Shown in pieces: positions 46,429-54,877 of a stretch of DNA of 64,000 nt. Every line of letters starts with the position of its first letter. Position 1 is the first letter of the stretch. Source of the DNA: Vibrio marisflavi CECT 7928. Lineage in GTDB: Bacteria > Pseudomonadota > Gammaproteobacteria > Enterobacterales > Vibrionaceae. The notes under the pieces were generated by a model that saw only the letters and a program-made list of their open reading frames with translations, was not told the origin of the DNA and did no database searches. A program made the translations under genes and the position numbers. The stretch is taken from positions 124,001 through 188,000 of the forward strand of contig NZ_CAKLDM010000002.1 in NCBI RefSeq assembly GCF_921294215.1, written 5' to 3'.

Positions 46429-46836
46429 GTGGAAAAGAAAGAATTGATTCATTCTGTTGATGATGTCTATGAACATGCAGACAGACGTTACAAGGAGTCA
46501 TTGCGCATGACTGGAGAACTGGCCAGACGAGCGGATGCAAAAATTGAAGAGCTCTATCGTCGTTCCGATGCCAAGATCGATGTATTGCGAGATTCTATGT
46601 CTAAAGAGTTGAGCCGAATTGCACAAAACCAAACAATGGGCGGTAGTGGGCGTGCTAGCGGTGAGCGTAAAGAGAACCAATCGCAGCTGATCAGCCAAAT
46701 TAAGCAATCTGAATACAAGCTATCCAAACAATTAGCTAAGCAAAAGAAGCTCACTTGGATATTGTTCTTTGTACTTACGGCTGTCAACATCATATCAGTT
46801 GGCTCGCTGTTTATGTTCTTAACTAGGTATTTGTAA
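46429..46836 (+). CDS. Small coiled-coil protein with C-terminal membrane anchor
   Basis: A 135-residue protein with charged heptad-like helices (residues 5-60 and 85-108) separated by a Gly-rich linker (TMGGSGRASGERK), and one hydrophobic segment at about 112-132, so probably tail-anchored. It starts with GTG three bases after the tssG stop, with AGAGG upstream. No family was recognised and no Francisella island counterpart is evident. Tight packing in the operon argues for a structural or assembly role in the secretion machine. Confidence 0.65.
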   Translation: MEKKELIHSVDDVYEHADRRYKESLRMTGELARRADAKIEELYRRSDAKIDVLRDSMSKELSRIAQNQTMGGSGRASGERKENQSQLISQIKQSEYKLSKQLAKQKKLTWILFFVLTAVNIISVGSLFMFLTRYL

Positions 46837-46873
46837 GTTATGAGTTTTCAGACTTATGCCTAAGGTATACACA

Positions 46874-47662
46874 ATGAAACAGCTTTCTATACTTATTGCC
46901 AGTCTAGCATTGGCTTTGTCGACCAGCGCCTTTGCTCAAAATACGGCTTCTCCACAATATCGAGATTGGGTTACACCACAACCGGGACAGTTTGATTACT
47001 ACAAGTTGTCTTTAACCCTGCAACCTGTGTATTGCCTAAAAAACCCATCGAGCCCGGCATGTAAAACGTCGATATTACAAAACTCTCCTTTGCTAACATT
47101 GAACGAGTTCATTCCCTCACGCGATCAAGGTAGAAGATACAAATATCAATATTGTAGTAAGTCGATCAGTGAGAAAGAGATAAAGCTGGATCAGAAAGGG
47201 CAGTGGAGTAAATTGCCGTCTGTACCAAACCTTACTTCGGCAACCAAAAAGTCACTCAATGAGGTCATGCCACAAACCAAGGTATACCAGCAAAGACATG
47301 CTTGGCTGAAGTGGGGCACATGCAACAGCAGTACTTATGATGCGAATGGCTATTTCTCGAAAGCGGCGGCGTTGACGAAATACATCAACAATCCAGATGT
47401 ATCTGCGTTTATTCAAGCTAACCGAAAAACGACCGTATCACTGACTCAAATCCGAAAGTTTTTCAATCGAGAGTTCAAAACCTTAAACAAGGTTCAGTTT
47501 CAATGTGTGAGTGTGGGTAATCGTTCGTTTCTTGAGAATATAAACTTCTACGTGAATAAGAAAGTCGATTTAGCAGACTTAGATAGTTATCCACTATTGA
47601 CGCCTTTTGGAACGATGAAACATTCGCCTGAGCAAGAGTGTCCTGAGAGTTTTTATCTTTAA
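46874..47662 (+). CDS. Ribonuclease T2-like protein lacking catalytic residues
   Basis: A 262-residue exported protein: signal peptide MKQLSILIASLALALSTSAFA, then an RNase T2/RNase I-type fold. The two conserved active-site regions are recognisable but altered. CAS I, usually LTVHGLWP, reads LTLNEFIP (His to Asn). CAS II, usually H/Y-E-W/Y-x-K-H-G-x-C, reads HAWLKWGTC (Glu to Ala, His to Trp, Lys kept). Cysteines of the fold are kept. It is therefore probably not an active RNase and could bind RNA, inhibit or act as a chaperone. The start at 46874 was chosen because it gives a clean signal peptide; ATG 46856 adds six residues. Confidence 0.75.
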   Translation: MKQLSILIASLALALSTSAFAQNTASPQYRDWVTPQPGQFDYYKLSLTLQPVYCLKNPSSPACKTSILQNSPLLTLNEFIPSRDQGRRYKYQYCSKSISEKEIKLDQKGQWSKLPSVPNLTSATKKSLNEVMPQTKVYQQRHAWLKWGTCNSSTYDANGYFSKAAALTKYINNPDVSAFIQANRKTTVSLTQIRKFFNREFKTLNKVQFQCVSVGNRSFLENINFYVNKKVDLADLDSYPLLTPFGTMKHSPEQECPESFYL

Positions 47663-47680
47663 AGTACTTACTAAGATTTT

Positions 47681-47706
47681 AAGGCACAGCGCGCTTGCTG
47701 TGCCTT
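47681..47706. terminator. Hairpin between convergent genes
   Basis: A perfect 10-base-pair stem AAGGCACAGC/GCTGTGCCTT with a GCGCTT loop between the RNase T2-like gene and the convergent phosphatase-like gene. T runs are poor on both sides; probably a shared bidirectional terminator. Confidence 0.6.
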
Positions 47707-47734
47707 GAATCTAGCTTAAAATTCTTCCTTTGGT

Positions 47735-48865
47735 CTAATGATTTATACTGAACTCAAAATCTCGTGTTACGCCTCTATGATCACTAATTTTGTCGCCTTT
47801 GACGGTTAAAAGCTCATGGACTTGTATATCAAGAGAGTTGAATCTTCTTTCATCATCTCGAAAACCTATGTTGTCTAAAGCTCCGGCATCTGGTTTACCA
47901 TTGCGTTTTGGTTTAAACATCACCTCTCCAGATCGGCCTTTCCCTTTCTTTTCATCCTTTTCGTCGAACCTTTCTTCATAAGTCATGTATTCAGTACTCT
48001 CAAAGGTTACACCCTGATCCCTAAAGTGGGGGACTTCATTCCTAGATATTGGATCGTAATTGTTGATAAAGAAGCTATCTGGTAGGCCGTTTCGATTGTT
48101 AAGGGTGTTTTTCAAACTACTCATTGGTGTTGGAACTAGCCTTTCGTTTAAGTCCCCCATGAAGATTAATGAAGGGATACGTTGGTTATTATCGTCCCAT
48201 GAGCGGAATTTAGTTCTATGCTTTTGTATATATTTCGACGCTTCGTTTTCCGCTGCTCTACATAGCTCATTTACTTCCCTTAGTCTATTGTCTTCATGAT
48301 TTGAATCTAGGTGAGCACCTACAACAACTAGAGGATGTCCAAACACTTCAAGACAAGCGTAAAGCCCACCTTTATTCCTTGTAGCTCGCTTCTTAAATAA
48401 ACTTCCGTCTCTAACAACACCCTTGGCAATAATATTGATACGATGTTTTTTGCTTACTCGATCTAATTTGTATCCGTTTCTTGCTCCGATCGAGCCTTTT
48501 ATCTGACAAAGATCACTGCGAACATAGATAGCGAGGTGAGTATAGCCACTTACATCATTGACAAAGTTTTTCTTTGAGCACTTAGTGATTACTCCCATTT
48601 GATCTTGCATTAATGGAAGATAAGATAATTTTTCTTTGCGCCTATTTCCATTTTTGTCTTCAGTATAAATGTTGTAGTCCAATCTCTTGGCTATTCGCTC
48701 AGAAACAAATTCACCTCCCCAAGTTCTGACTGTTTCTTGAAGGTTAACTATTACAAGGTGAGGGCGTTTACTTTTTATATACGAAGCCATTTGAATAGGA
48801 GCTTCTTTAGGTACATTTTGATTTGCCGTATTCCAAGTAAAAGCTACGCATCTTATTGAAGGCAT
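47735..48865 (-). CDS. Endonuclease/exonuclease/phosphatase-fold protein
   Basis: A 376-residue protein of the EEP superfamily. Motifs in order are AFTWNTAN (strand with metal-proximal Asn), NLQET (metal-binding Glu), GAHLDSNH, FMGDLNERL, ALDNIGF and the terminal SDHRGV (catalytic His). The FTWN and F-x-GDLN-x-RL blocks resemble inositol polyphosphate 5-phosphatases more than DNA repair nucleases, but substrate cannot be settled. There is no signal peptide, and the protein is Lys/Arg-rich. It is the last gene of the island, on the minus strand, and could be a further effector acting on phosphoinositides or nucleic acid. Confidence 0.75.
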   Translation of the reverse strand: MPSIRCVAFTWNTANQNVPKEAPIQMASYIKSKRPHLVIVNLQETVRTWGGEFVSERIAKRLDYNIYTEDKNGNRRKEKLSYLPLMQDQMGVITKCSKKNFVNDVSGYTHLAIYVRSDLCQIKGSIGARNGYKLDRVSKKHRINIIAKGVVRDGSLFKKRATRNKGGLYACLEVFGHPLVVVGAHLDSNHEDNRLREVNELCRAAENEASKYIQKHRTKFRSWDDNNQRIPSLIFMGDLNERLVPTPMSSLKNTLNNRNGLPDSFFINNYDPISRNEVPHFRDQGVTFESTEYMTYEERFDEKDEKKGKGRSGEVMFKPKRNGKPDAGALDNIGFRDDERRFNSLDIQVHELLTVKGDKISDHRGVTRDFEFSINH

Positions 48866-48970
48866 AGGTCTATTCTCATGTGATTTAAATAAGTATTTAA
48901 TTCCACATTATTCTCGATATGAAGAATTTACTCAATCATGCAGCAGTGCTAACTTATTGATTTTAGTTAT

Positions 48971-49028
48971 TTATTACAAATGGTTTTTAATATATTCCAG
49001 TGTTGCATGACTGGTATTCAAATAAATT
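48971..49028 (+). promoter_or_regulatory. Orphan copy of the composite promoter element
   Basis: TTATTA at 48971 (one mismatch), ATATTCC at 48992 after exactly 15 bases, and TAAATT at 49023 after 24 bases. No gene follows on this strand; the minus-strand phosphatase-like gene starts 105 bases to the left. Confidence 0.4.
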
Positions 49029-49122
49029 ATGTCTACTTTTGTTATATCAGACTAACAATGTTATTGAGGGGGGAAGAGGATACTAAAGCGGATTGTAGTG
49101 CTAGTGAGGTAGCGTAGTTTAA

Positions 49123-49150
49123 ATAGCCTAATTGAGAAGTATTAGGCTAT
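49123..49150 (-). terminator. Terminator-like inverted repeat after the corC-type gene
   Basis: Ten-base-pair perfect stem ATAGCCTAAT/ATTAGGCTAT with an eight-base loop; on the minus strand it is followed by TTTAAACTAC, a short T run. Confidence 0.6.
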
Positions 49151-49174
49151 CTTAAATTTGAAAGGGGAGGCGTA

Positions 49175-50440
49175 TTAAGGCTTTTTAGGAAATACTTTAA
49201 CCATCTTAATACGGTTTTCTTCTAGATCGACAATCTCCATTTTATGCTCAGCAATGCGCACACTTACATGGCTTTCTGGAATGTCTTCTAAATGCTCTAA
49301 AATTAGGCCATTTAGCGTTCTTGGGCCATCAGTGGGAAGCTTCCACTTTAAGCCTTTGTTGATATCACGGATATTTGCACTCCCTTCGATTAGAAAGCTG
49401 CCATCGCCTTGAGGCGTTATCTCATCAGAAAGGCTTGGAGCAATGGAAGTAGTAAATTCGCCGACAATTTCTTCTAGAATGTCTTCTAATGTAATTAGGC
49501 CATTAATATCGCCATATTCATCAACAATTAGACCAATGCGCTCTTTGTTTCGTTGGAACTTCAGTAACTGTACATTGAGCGGTGTGCTTTCTGGAATAAA
49601 ATACACTTCGTCAGCAGCGCGCAGTAGCGTCTCTTTGTTGAATTCATTTTTCTCCAGCATTAAGCGATAGGCTTCACGCAGCCTTAGCATGCCGACGACT
49701 TCATCAATCTGATCTCGGTATAGGACAGCTCGTCCATGAGGGGAATGAGTGAGCTGCCTAACAATTGACTTCCAGTCATCGTTGATATCGATTCCGGTGA
49801 TTTCGTTGCGCGGCACCATGATGTCATTGACCGTGACGTGCTCTAGATCGAGAATAGAAATCAGCATGTCTTGGTGGCGTCTAGGAATTAAGCTACCGGC
49901 TTCATTTACCACTGTTCTTAACTCTTCTGAGCTTAAGTGATCATCACCATCATGCTTCACTTTTAGACCCAGTAGGCGAATAAAACCGTTGGTAATGAAG
50001 TTGATTAAAATGACAAGTGGAGAGAAGAGTTTCATCAACACGATGAGGAGTACGCTACTTATGTAGGACACTCGTTCAGGGTAGAGCGCAGCTAGTGTTT
50101 TTGGTGTTACTTCTGCAAAGACGAGCACGAGCAGTGTTAGTACACCAGTTGCTATTGCCACGCCGACATCGCCATACAGGCGCATGCCAAGAATTGTGGC
50201 GAGAGCCGAAGCCAAGATGTTGACGAGGTTGTTACCGATCAAAATGAGACCGATAAGTCGGTCTGGTCGGCTTAGGAGTTTTTCGACGCGCTTTGCGCCT
50301 TTGTGGCCGCTATTGGCAAGGTGTCTAAGACGATATCGGTTTAACGACATCATTCCTGTCTCAGAACCTGAAAAATAAGCTGAAATAACGATGAAACACG
50401 CGAGAAGCGCAAATAAGATACCCGTTGAGATGTCTTCCAA
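49175..50440 (-). CDS. CNNM/CorC-family membrane protein with CBS pair
   Basis: A 421-residue inner-membrane protein (E. coli YfjD/CorB type). An N-terminal DUF21 domain with about four membrane helices (to about residue 150; YFSGSETGMMSLNRYRLRHL is typical) is followed by two CBS domains around residues 190-330 (MVPRNEITGIDI; DEYGDINGLITLEDILEEIVGE) and a C-terminal CorC/HlyC domain. The family is linked to magnesium or cobalt efflux. Core gene at the right edge of the island. Confidence 0.92.
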   Translation of the reverse strand: MEDISTGILFALLACFIVISAYFSGSETGMMSLNRYRLRHLANSGHKGAKRVEKLLSRPDRLIGLILIGNNLVNILASALATILGMRLYGDVGVAIATGVLTLLVLVFAEVTPKTLAALYPERVSYISSVLLIVLMKLFSPLVILINFITNGFIRLLGLKVKHDGDDHLSSEELRTVVNEAGSLIPRRHQDMLISILDLEHVTVNDIMVPRNEITGIDINDDWKSIVRQLTHSPHGRAVLYRDQIDEVVGMLRLREAYRLMLEKNEFNKETLLRAADEVYFIPESTPLNVQLLKFQRNKERIGLIVDEYGDINGLITLEDILEEIVGEFTTSIAPSLSDEITPQGDGSFLIEGSANIRDINKGLKWKLPTDGPRTLNGLILEHLEDIPESHVSVRIAEHKMEIVDLEENRIKMVKVFPKKP

Positions 50441-50563
50441 AGCTAGAGATTTCCTTCTAATATTCTGCTTGAATACTTAGCTGTATATTTTATTCAGTCA
50501 TTCATGACTTAAGATTTTTCATTGTAAAAGAAAGCGCAGTTGAATGCACACAATCTCCAAAGG

Positions 50564-51358
50564 TTAGGTCAGAATGATTTCCTTTACAAAGCGGCTACCG
50601 AAATACGCCAGTGTTAGTAAGGTAGCGCCAGCAACAGCAAACCAAGTGACTTTCCGGCCTCTCCATCCACGTTGATAGTGTCCCCACAACAGCACGGAAT
50701 AAATAATCCACGCGACAAAAGACAGAATGCCTTTGTGTGCTTTTCCTTGAGCAAACATATCTTCGACAAAGAAAAAGCCAGTAATCAATGTGCCTGTAAG
50801 TAACACGTTACCAATTAAAATGATATTGAAAAGCTGCCTTTCTACCATCATTAATGGAGGTAGATTTGGATTGATAGCAATGGTTTTTTTCGCTTTTAAT
50901 TTATAGTCGAGCCATGCGAGCTGCAACGCGTACAAAGCCCCAATAGTAAGGGTGGAATATGAAAATAGCGCGAAGGTTATATGAATGAGCAATCGAGGAT
51001 CGTGTTGTAAGTGTGTCATGAATACACTAGGTACAAACGCTGCTGCGGTTAGGTTTATGGCTGAAAAACTGTATACAACTGGAAGAATAAACCACAGTTT
51101 TGTTCTGAGCATGGCGATGCTCATAACCAGAGCGGTAATGAAGCTAATCAAGGATGCGACATTGAGCATACTTAAGTTCTGTCCAGTGGTATCAAAAATT
51201 AAATCACTCAGTAGCCATGCATGAAAAATCAGTGCTAAAGCAGCACTAAAAAAGACCGTACGAGTGCGGATGCCTGTTTGGTGCACTAGTCCAGGAATAA
51301 TGGTAGCGATAGCTAATACATATAACAAAGCTGCAATGACAGCGATATAGTCGTCCAT
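50564..51358 (-). CDS. ypjD: YpjD/CcsA-like inner membrane protein
   Basis: A 264-residue protein with eight hydrophobic segments of the cytochrome c assembly (CcsA-like) family. Typical points are His in HAWLLSD, the region LLIHITFALFSYSTLTIGALYALQL and HKGILSFVAWIIYSVLLWGHYQRGW near the C-terminus. The usual tryptophan-rich haem-handling WWD motif is not visible, as in other YpjD proteins. It is divergent from ffh, its usual neighbour. Confidence 0.88.
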   Translation of the reverse strand: MDDYIAVIAALLYVLAIATIIPGLVHQTGIRTRTVFFSAALALIFHAWLLSDLIFDTTGQNLSMLNVASLISFITALVMSIAMLRTKLWFILPVVYSFSAINLTAAAFVPSVFMTHLQHDPRLLIHITFALFSYSTLTIGALYALQLAWLDYKLKAKKTIAINPNLPPLMMVERQLFNIILIGNVLLTGTLITGFFFVEDMFAQGKAHKGILSFVAWIIYSVLLWGHYQRGWRGRKVTWFAVAGATLLTLAYFGSRFVKEIILT

Positions 51359-51473
51359 TTTTCTCGTTATTATTAATAAACTTGGTTAAGAATTATACCT
51401 TGTAACATGCTGATGAGCTACGTCATAAGTTGATCCAAATCTAAGATATGTTAGTTCAACTTTATTGTTAAAG

Positions 51474-51502
51474 TATGACTCCAACGCTGGCTGGGGTATA
51501 CT
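51474..51502 (+). promoter_or_regulatory. Possible sigma70 promoter of ffh
   Basis: TATGAC and TATACT separated by 17 bases, about 115 bases before ffh. The -10 is good and the -35 poor. Confidence 0.4.
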
Positions 51503-51616
51503 GCTACGTCTAAGTCACCTCGAGATGCATGATTTAACTTGTTCAACCCGGTGAAACTCGCATCTGGAGGTCACTTAGGTATAACCAAATTATCGCCTAA
51601 TTCGCGAAGAGAGCTT

Positions 51617-53023
51617 ATGTTTGAGAATTTAACGGATCGATTATCCAAAACGCTGAAAAATATCAGCGGTAAAGGTCGTCTGACCGAAGAGAATATTAAA
51701 GATACGCTACGTGAAGTGCGTATGGCTTTGCTAGAAGCAGACGTCGCTTTACCTGTCGTACGTGATTTCATCAAGCGAGTCAAAGAAAGAGCTGTTGGTG
51801 TCGAAGTATCCAAGTCATTAACGCCAGGCCAAGAGTTTATCAAGATTGTTCAAGCTGAGCTTGAAGCAGTCATGGGTGAATCTAATGAAGAGTTAGATTT
51901 AGCGGCTCAGCCTCCTGCTGTCATCTTAATGGCGGGCCTACAGGGTGCGGGTAAAACCACTAGTGTTGGTAAGCTTTCTAAACTTCTAAAAGAAAGAGAC
52001 AAGAAGAAAGTTTTAGTTGTTTCTGCCGACGTGTATCGTCCTGCAGCGATCAAACAGCTAGAAACATTAGCAGCAGATCTGGAAGTGGACTTTTTCCCAT
52101 CTTCAGCTGATCAAAAGCCAATTGATATCGCCAATGCCGCTATCGATCATGCTAAGAAGCAGTTTTTCGATGTTTTGATTGTCGATACTGCAGGTCGTCT
52201 TGCGATTGATGAAGAGATGATGTCTGAGATTAAAGACTTACACTCTGCTATTGATCCAGTAGAAACGCTGTTTGTTGTCGATGCGATGACAGGTCAAGAT
52301 GCGGCAAACACAGCAAAAGCTTTCGGTGATGCTCTGCCATTGACGGGTGTGGTCTTAACGAAAGTTGATGGTGATGCTCGTGGTGGTGCGGCACTATCAG
52401 TTCGTCATATTACGGGCAAACCGATCAAATTCTTAGGTGTTGGTGAGAAAACCGACGCGTTAGAAGCCTTCCACCCAGATCGTGTTGCTTCACGTATTCT
52501 TGGCATGGGCGATGTGCTTTCTCTGATTGAAGATCTACAAAAGAACGTAGACTCTGAAAAAGCAGAGAAAATGGCGAAGAAGTTCAAAGAAAAGAAAGGC
52601 TTTGACCTTGAAGACTTTCGCGAGCAGCTTGGCCAAATGCAAAATATGGGCGGCATGATGGGGATGCTAGATAAGCTACCTGGCATGAGCAACTTGCCTG
52701 GCAACGTGAAAGATAATGTTGATGACAAAGCTTTCAAACAGATGGAAGCCATCATCAACTCTATGACGATGAAAGAGCGCAAGCGTCCAGATATCATTAA
52801 AGGTTCGCGTAAGAAGAGAATTGCAGCTGGTTCAGGTACGCAAGTTCAAGACGTAAACCGTCTGCTTAAGCAGTTCACCCAAATGCAGAAAATGATGAAG
52901 AAAATGCAGAAAGGTGGCATGCGCAACATGATGAGAAACATGCAAGGAATGATGGGTGGAGGTGGCCCTGGCGGTATGGGTGGAATGGGCGGCGGCGGCG
53001 GATTTAATCCATTTGGCCGTTAA
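51617..53023 (+). CDS. ffh: Signal recognition particle protein Ffh
   Basis: GTPase that binds signal sequences and 4.5S RNA and delivers nascent membrane proteins to FtsY. The 468-residue product begins with the family N-terminus MFENLTDRLSKTL. It has an N domain, then the G domain with GLQGAGKTT, DTAGRL and TKVDGDARGG, and a Met-rich M domain from about residue 300, ending in a Gly/Met-rich tail. The start at 51617 was chosen by this N-terminus; the frame is open 78 bases further upstream. A terminator follows before rpsP. Confidence 0.97.
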   Translation: MFENLTDRLSKTLKNISGKGRLTEENIKDTLREVRMALLEADVALPVVRDFIKRVKERAVGVEVSKSLTPGQEFIKIVQAELEAVMGESNEELDLAAQPPAVILMAGLQGAGKTTSVGKLSKLLKERDKKKVLVVSADVYRPAAIKQLETLAADLEVDFFPSSADQKPIDIANAAIDHAKKQFFDVLIVDTAGRLAIDEEMMSEIKDLHSAIDPVETLFVVDAMTGQDAANTAKAFGDALPLTGVVLTKVDGDARGGAALSVRHITGKPIKFLGVGEKTDALEAFHPDRVASRILGMGDVLSLIEDLQKNVDSEKAEKMAKKFKEKKGFDLEDFREQLGQMQNMGGMMGMLDKLPGMSNLPGNVKDNVDDKAFKQMEAIINSMTMKERKRPDIIKGSRKKRIAAGSGTQVQDVNRLLKQFTQMQKMMKKMQKGGMRNMMRNMQGMMGGGGPGGMGGMGGGGGFNPFGR

Positions 53024-53134
53024 CCGCTGATTTTCACTAGTTTCTAGTCATTTGTTATTTTTCATTCTGTTAGCGGTCAATTCGCAAATATGACCGAAAT
53101 ACAATGGCTAAAAAGTAGCTAAAAACCTTGCAAT

Positions 53135-53171
53135 GCCCCGGAATAAGAGTAAAATTCCGGGGCTTTATTTT
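53135..53171 (+). terminator. Terminator after ffh
   Basis: Perfect 10-base-pair stem GCCCCGGAAT/ATTCCGGGGC followed by TTTATTTT. Confidence 0.9.
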
Positions 53172-53245
53172 GGCACGAGACCCCAAGCTGTTTTTTGGAT
53201 GGCTTCTGGGGTTAATTTTATTTTTGAGAAAGCAAAGAGGACGAC

Positions 53246-53494
53246 ATGGTAACCATTCGTTTGGCACGTCATGGCGCTAAAAAGCGTCCATTTTATCAAA
53301 TCGTAGTAGCGGACAGCCGTAAAGCGGCAACTGGCCGTTTCATCGAGAAAGTAGGTTTCTTTAACCCTACTGCTACTGGTCAAGAAGAAGGTCTACGTCT
53401 AGACCTAGATCGCGTTAACCACTGGGTTGGTCAAGGCGCATCTCTTTCTGACCGTGTTGCTAAGCTAGTTAAAGACGCTCAAAAAGCGGCTTAA
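53246..53494 (+). CDS. rpsP: 30S ribosomal protein S16
   Basis: Small-subunit assembly protein. The 82-residue product is full length and starts with the invariant [20 protein letters not shown]. It carries [12 protein letters not shown] and the usual alanine-rich end. First gene of the conserved rpsP-rimM-trmD-rplS operon, preceded by an AGAGGA ribosome site. Confidence 0.98.
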   Translation: MVTIRLARHGAKKRPFYQIVVADSRKAATGRFIEKVGFFNPTATGQEEGLRLDLDRVNHWVGQGASLSDRVAKLVKDAQKAA

Positions 53495-53513
53495 TTCTAG
53501 TTAGTAATTAGCT

Positions 53514-54068
53514 ATGTCGATGAAAGGTAAAGACGCCATGAGCAAACAAAGCGAAAAAATTGTGATGGGTAAATTTGGTTCTACCTATGGCATTCGTGGC
53601 TGGCTCAAGGTTTTTTCCTTTACAGACAATGCTGAGAGCATTTTTGATTACAGCCCTTGGTTTATTAACCAAAAAGGCAATTGGGTTGAGTACAAAGTGG
53701 AAAGTTGGAAGCGCCATAACAAAGGTATGGTGGTAAAACTGGAAGGTTTGGACGTGCGTGAAGAAGCGCACTTACTGACGAATTTTGAAATCGCAGTAGA
53801 CCCAGCATCATTACCGGAATTGTCAGAAGATGAATTCTACTGGCGCGAGTTGTTTGGTATGCAAGTTGTTACCACTAAGGGATATAACCTTGGTGAGGTC
53901 ACTGACCTATTAGAGACTGGCTCCAACGACGTTTTGGTGGTGAAGGCAAACTTGAAAGATGCTTTTGGCCAAAAGGAACGATTGATTCCGTTCCTTGAAG
54001 AGCAAGTGATCAAGAAAGTTGATCGCACTGCTCAACGGATCGAAGTTGACTGGGATCCTGGATTTTAA
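53514..54068 (+). CDS. rimM: 16S rRNA processing protein RimM
   Basis: Assembly factor for the 30S head domain that binds S19. The 184-residue product has [20 protein letters not shown] and, in the PRC-barrel half, [18 protein letters not shown] and [11 protein letters not shown], then [14 protein letters not shown] second ATG at 53538 (MSKQSEK) has a better ribosome site (AAAGG, ten bases upstream) and is equally possible. Second gene of the operon. Confidence 0.97.
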   Translation: MSMKGKDAMSKQSEKIVMGKFGSTYGIRGWLKVFSFTDNAESIFDYSPWFINQKGNWVEYKVESWKRHNKGMVVKLEGLDVREEAHLLTNFEIAVDPASLPELSEDEFYWRELFGMQVVTTKGYNLGEVTDLLETGSNDVLVVKANLKDAFGQKERLIPFLEEQVIKKVDRTAQRIEVDWDPGF

Positions 54069-54091
54069 CTCCACCGTAGAGCGAGAAAACT

Positions 54092-54835
54092 ATGTGGATT
54101 GGCGTAATTAGCCTCTTTCCTGAAATGTTTCGTTCAATTACGGACTATGGAGTAACAGGTCAAGCGGTAAAAAAAGGTCTTCTGTCTATTGAGACTTGGA
54201 ATCCTAGAGATTTCACTCACGACAAACATCGAACTGTCGATGATAGACCTTACGGTGGTGGCCCTGGCATGTTGATGATGGTTCAGCCTTTGCGCGATGC
54301 TATCCATGCTGCTAAGGACAAATCACCGGGAAAGACGAAGGTTGTTTACCTTTCTCCTCAAGGTCGTAAGCTCGACCAGCAAGGAGTCGAAGAGTTGGCA
54401 AACAATGAGAACTTGCTTCTTATTTGTGGTCGCTACGAAGGGGTAGATGAGCGTATCATACAGTCTGAAGTTGACGAAGAATGGTCAATTGGAGACTTTG
54501 TGATGACAGGGGGAGAAATCCCTGCCATGACACTAATCGACACAGTATCACGGTTTGTTCCGGGCGTACTTGGCGATATGGCGTCAGCAGAAGAAGACTC
54601 TTTTGCTAATGGCTTATTAGACTGTCCTCACTATACGCGTCCAGATGTGTTAGATGGGCTGGAAGTACCAAGTGTGCTGAAGTCAGGAAATCACAAGGAC
54701 ATTCGTCGCTGGCGATTAAAACAATCGCTGGGCCGAACTTGGCTTAGAAGACCAGAGCTCCTGGAAAACCTAGCTCTGACTGACGAACAGGAACTATTAC
54801 TTGCTGAGTTCATTAAAGAACATAATGCAAAGTAG
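54092..54835 (+). CDS. trmD: tRNA (guanine-N1-)-methyltransferase
   Basis: Methylates G37 of tRNAs that read CNN codons, using S-adenosylmethionine. The 247-residue SPOUT enzyme has [13 protein letters not shown] at the start, [13 protein letters not shown], the knot region [15 protein letters not shown] and [15 protein letters not shown]. Third gene of the operon. Confidence 0.98.
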   Translation: MWIGVISLFPEMFRSITDYGVTGQAVKKGLLSIETWNPRDFTHDKHRTVDDRPYGGGPGMLMMVQPLRDAIHAAKDKSPGKTKVVYLSPQGRKLDQQGVEELANNENLLLICGRYEGVDERIIQSEVDEEWSIGDFVMTGGEIPAMTLIDTVSRFVPGVLGDMASAEEDSFANGLLDCPHYTRPDVLDGLEVPSVLKSGNHKDIRRWRLKQSLGRTWLRRPELLENLALTDEQELLLAEFIKEHNAK

Positions 54836-54877
54836 CCTAATTTATTTGAGTATCAGTTTATTCTAGGAATTTAGAAA

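Larger units (their letters stand above)
48866..49174. other. Right border of the island
   Basis: 309 bases with no gene and no remnant of luxS that could be seen. It contains an orphan copy of the shared promoter element at 48971-49028 on the plus strand and an inverted repeat at 49123-49150 (ATAGCCTAAT/ATTAGGCTAT) next to the end of the corC-like gene. Confidence 0.6.

Noticed and set aside
11330..48865. A canonical (subtype i) Vibrio T6SS with Hcp and ClpV
   Set aside because: No ClpV, no full-length VgrG and no Hcp were seen; the tube proteins match IglC and TssM lacks Walker A.
11084..49174. Integrase or tRNA-based insertion site for the island
   Set aside because: No integrase gene, tRNA or flanking direct repeats were seen at either border.
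48866..49174. Remnant of luxS at the right border
   Set aside because: The short frames there show no LuxS motif; only an inverted repeat and a promoter-like element could be supported.
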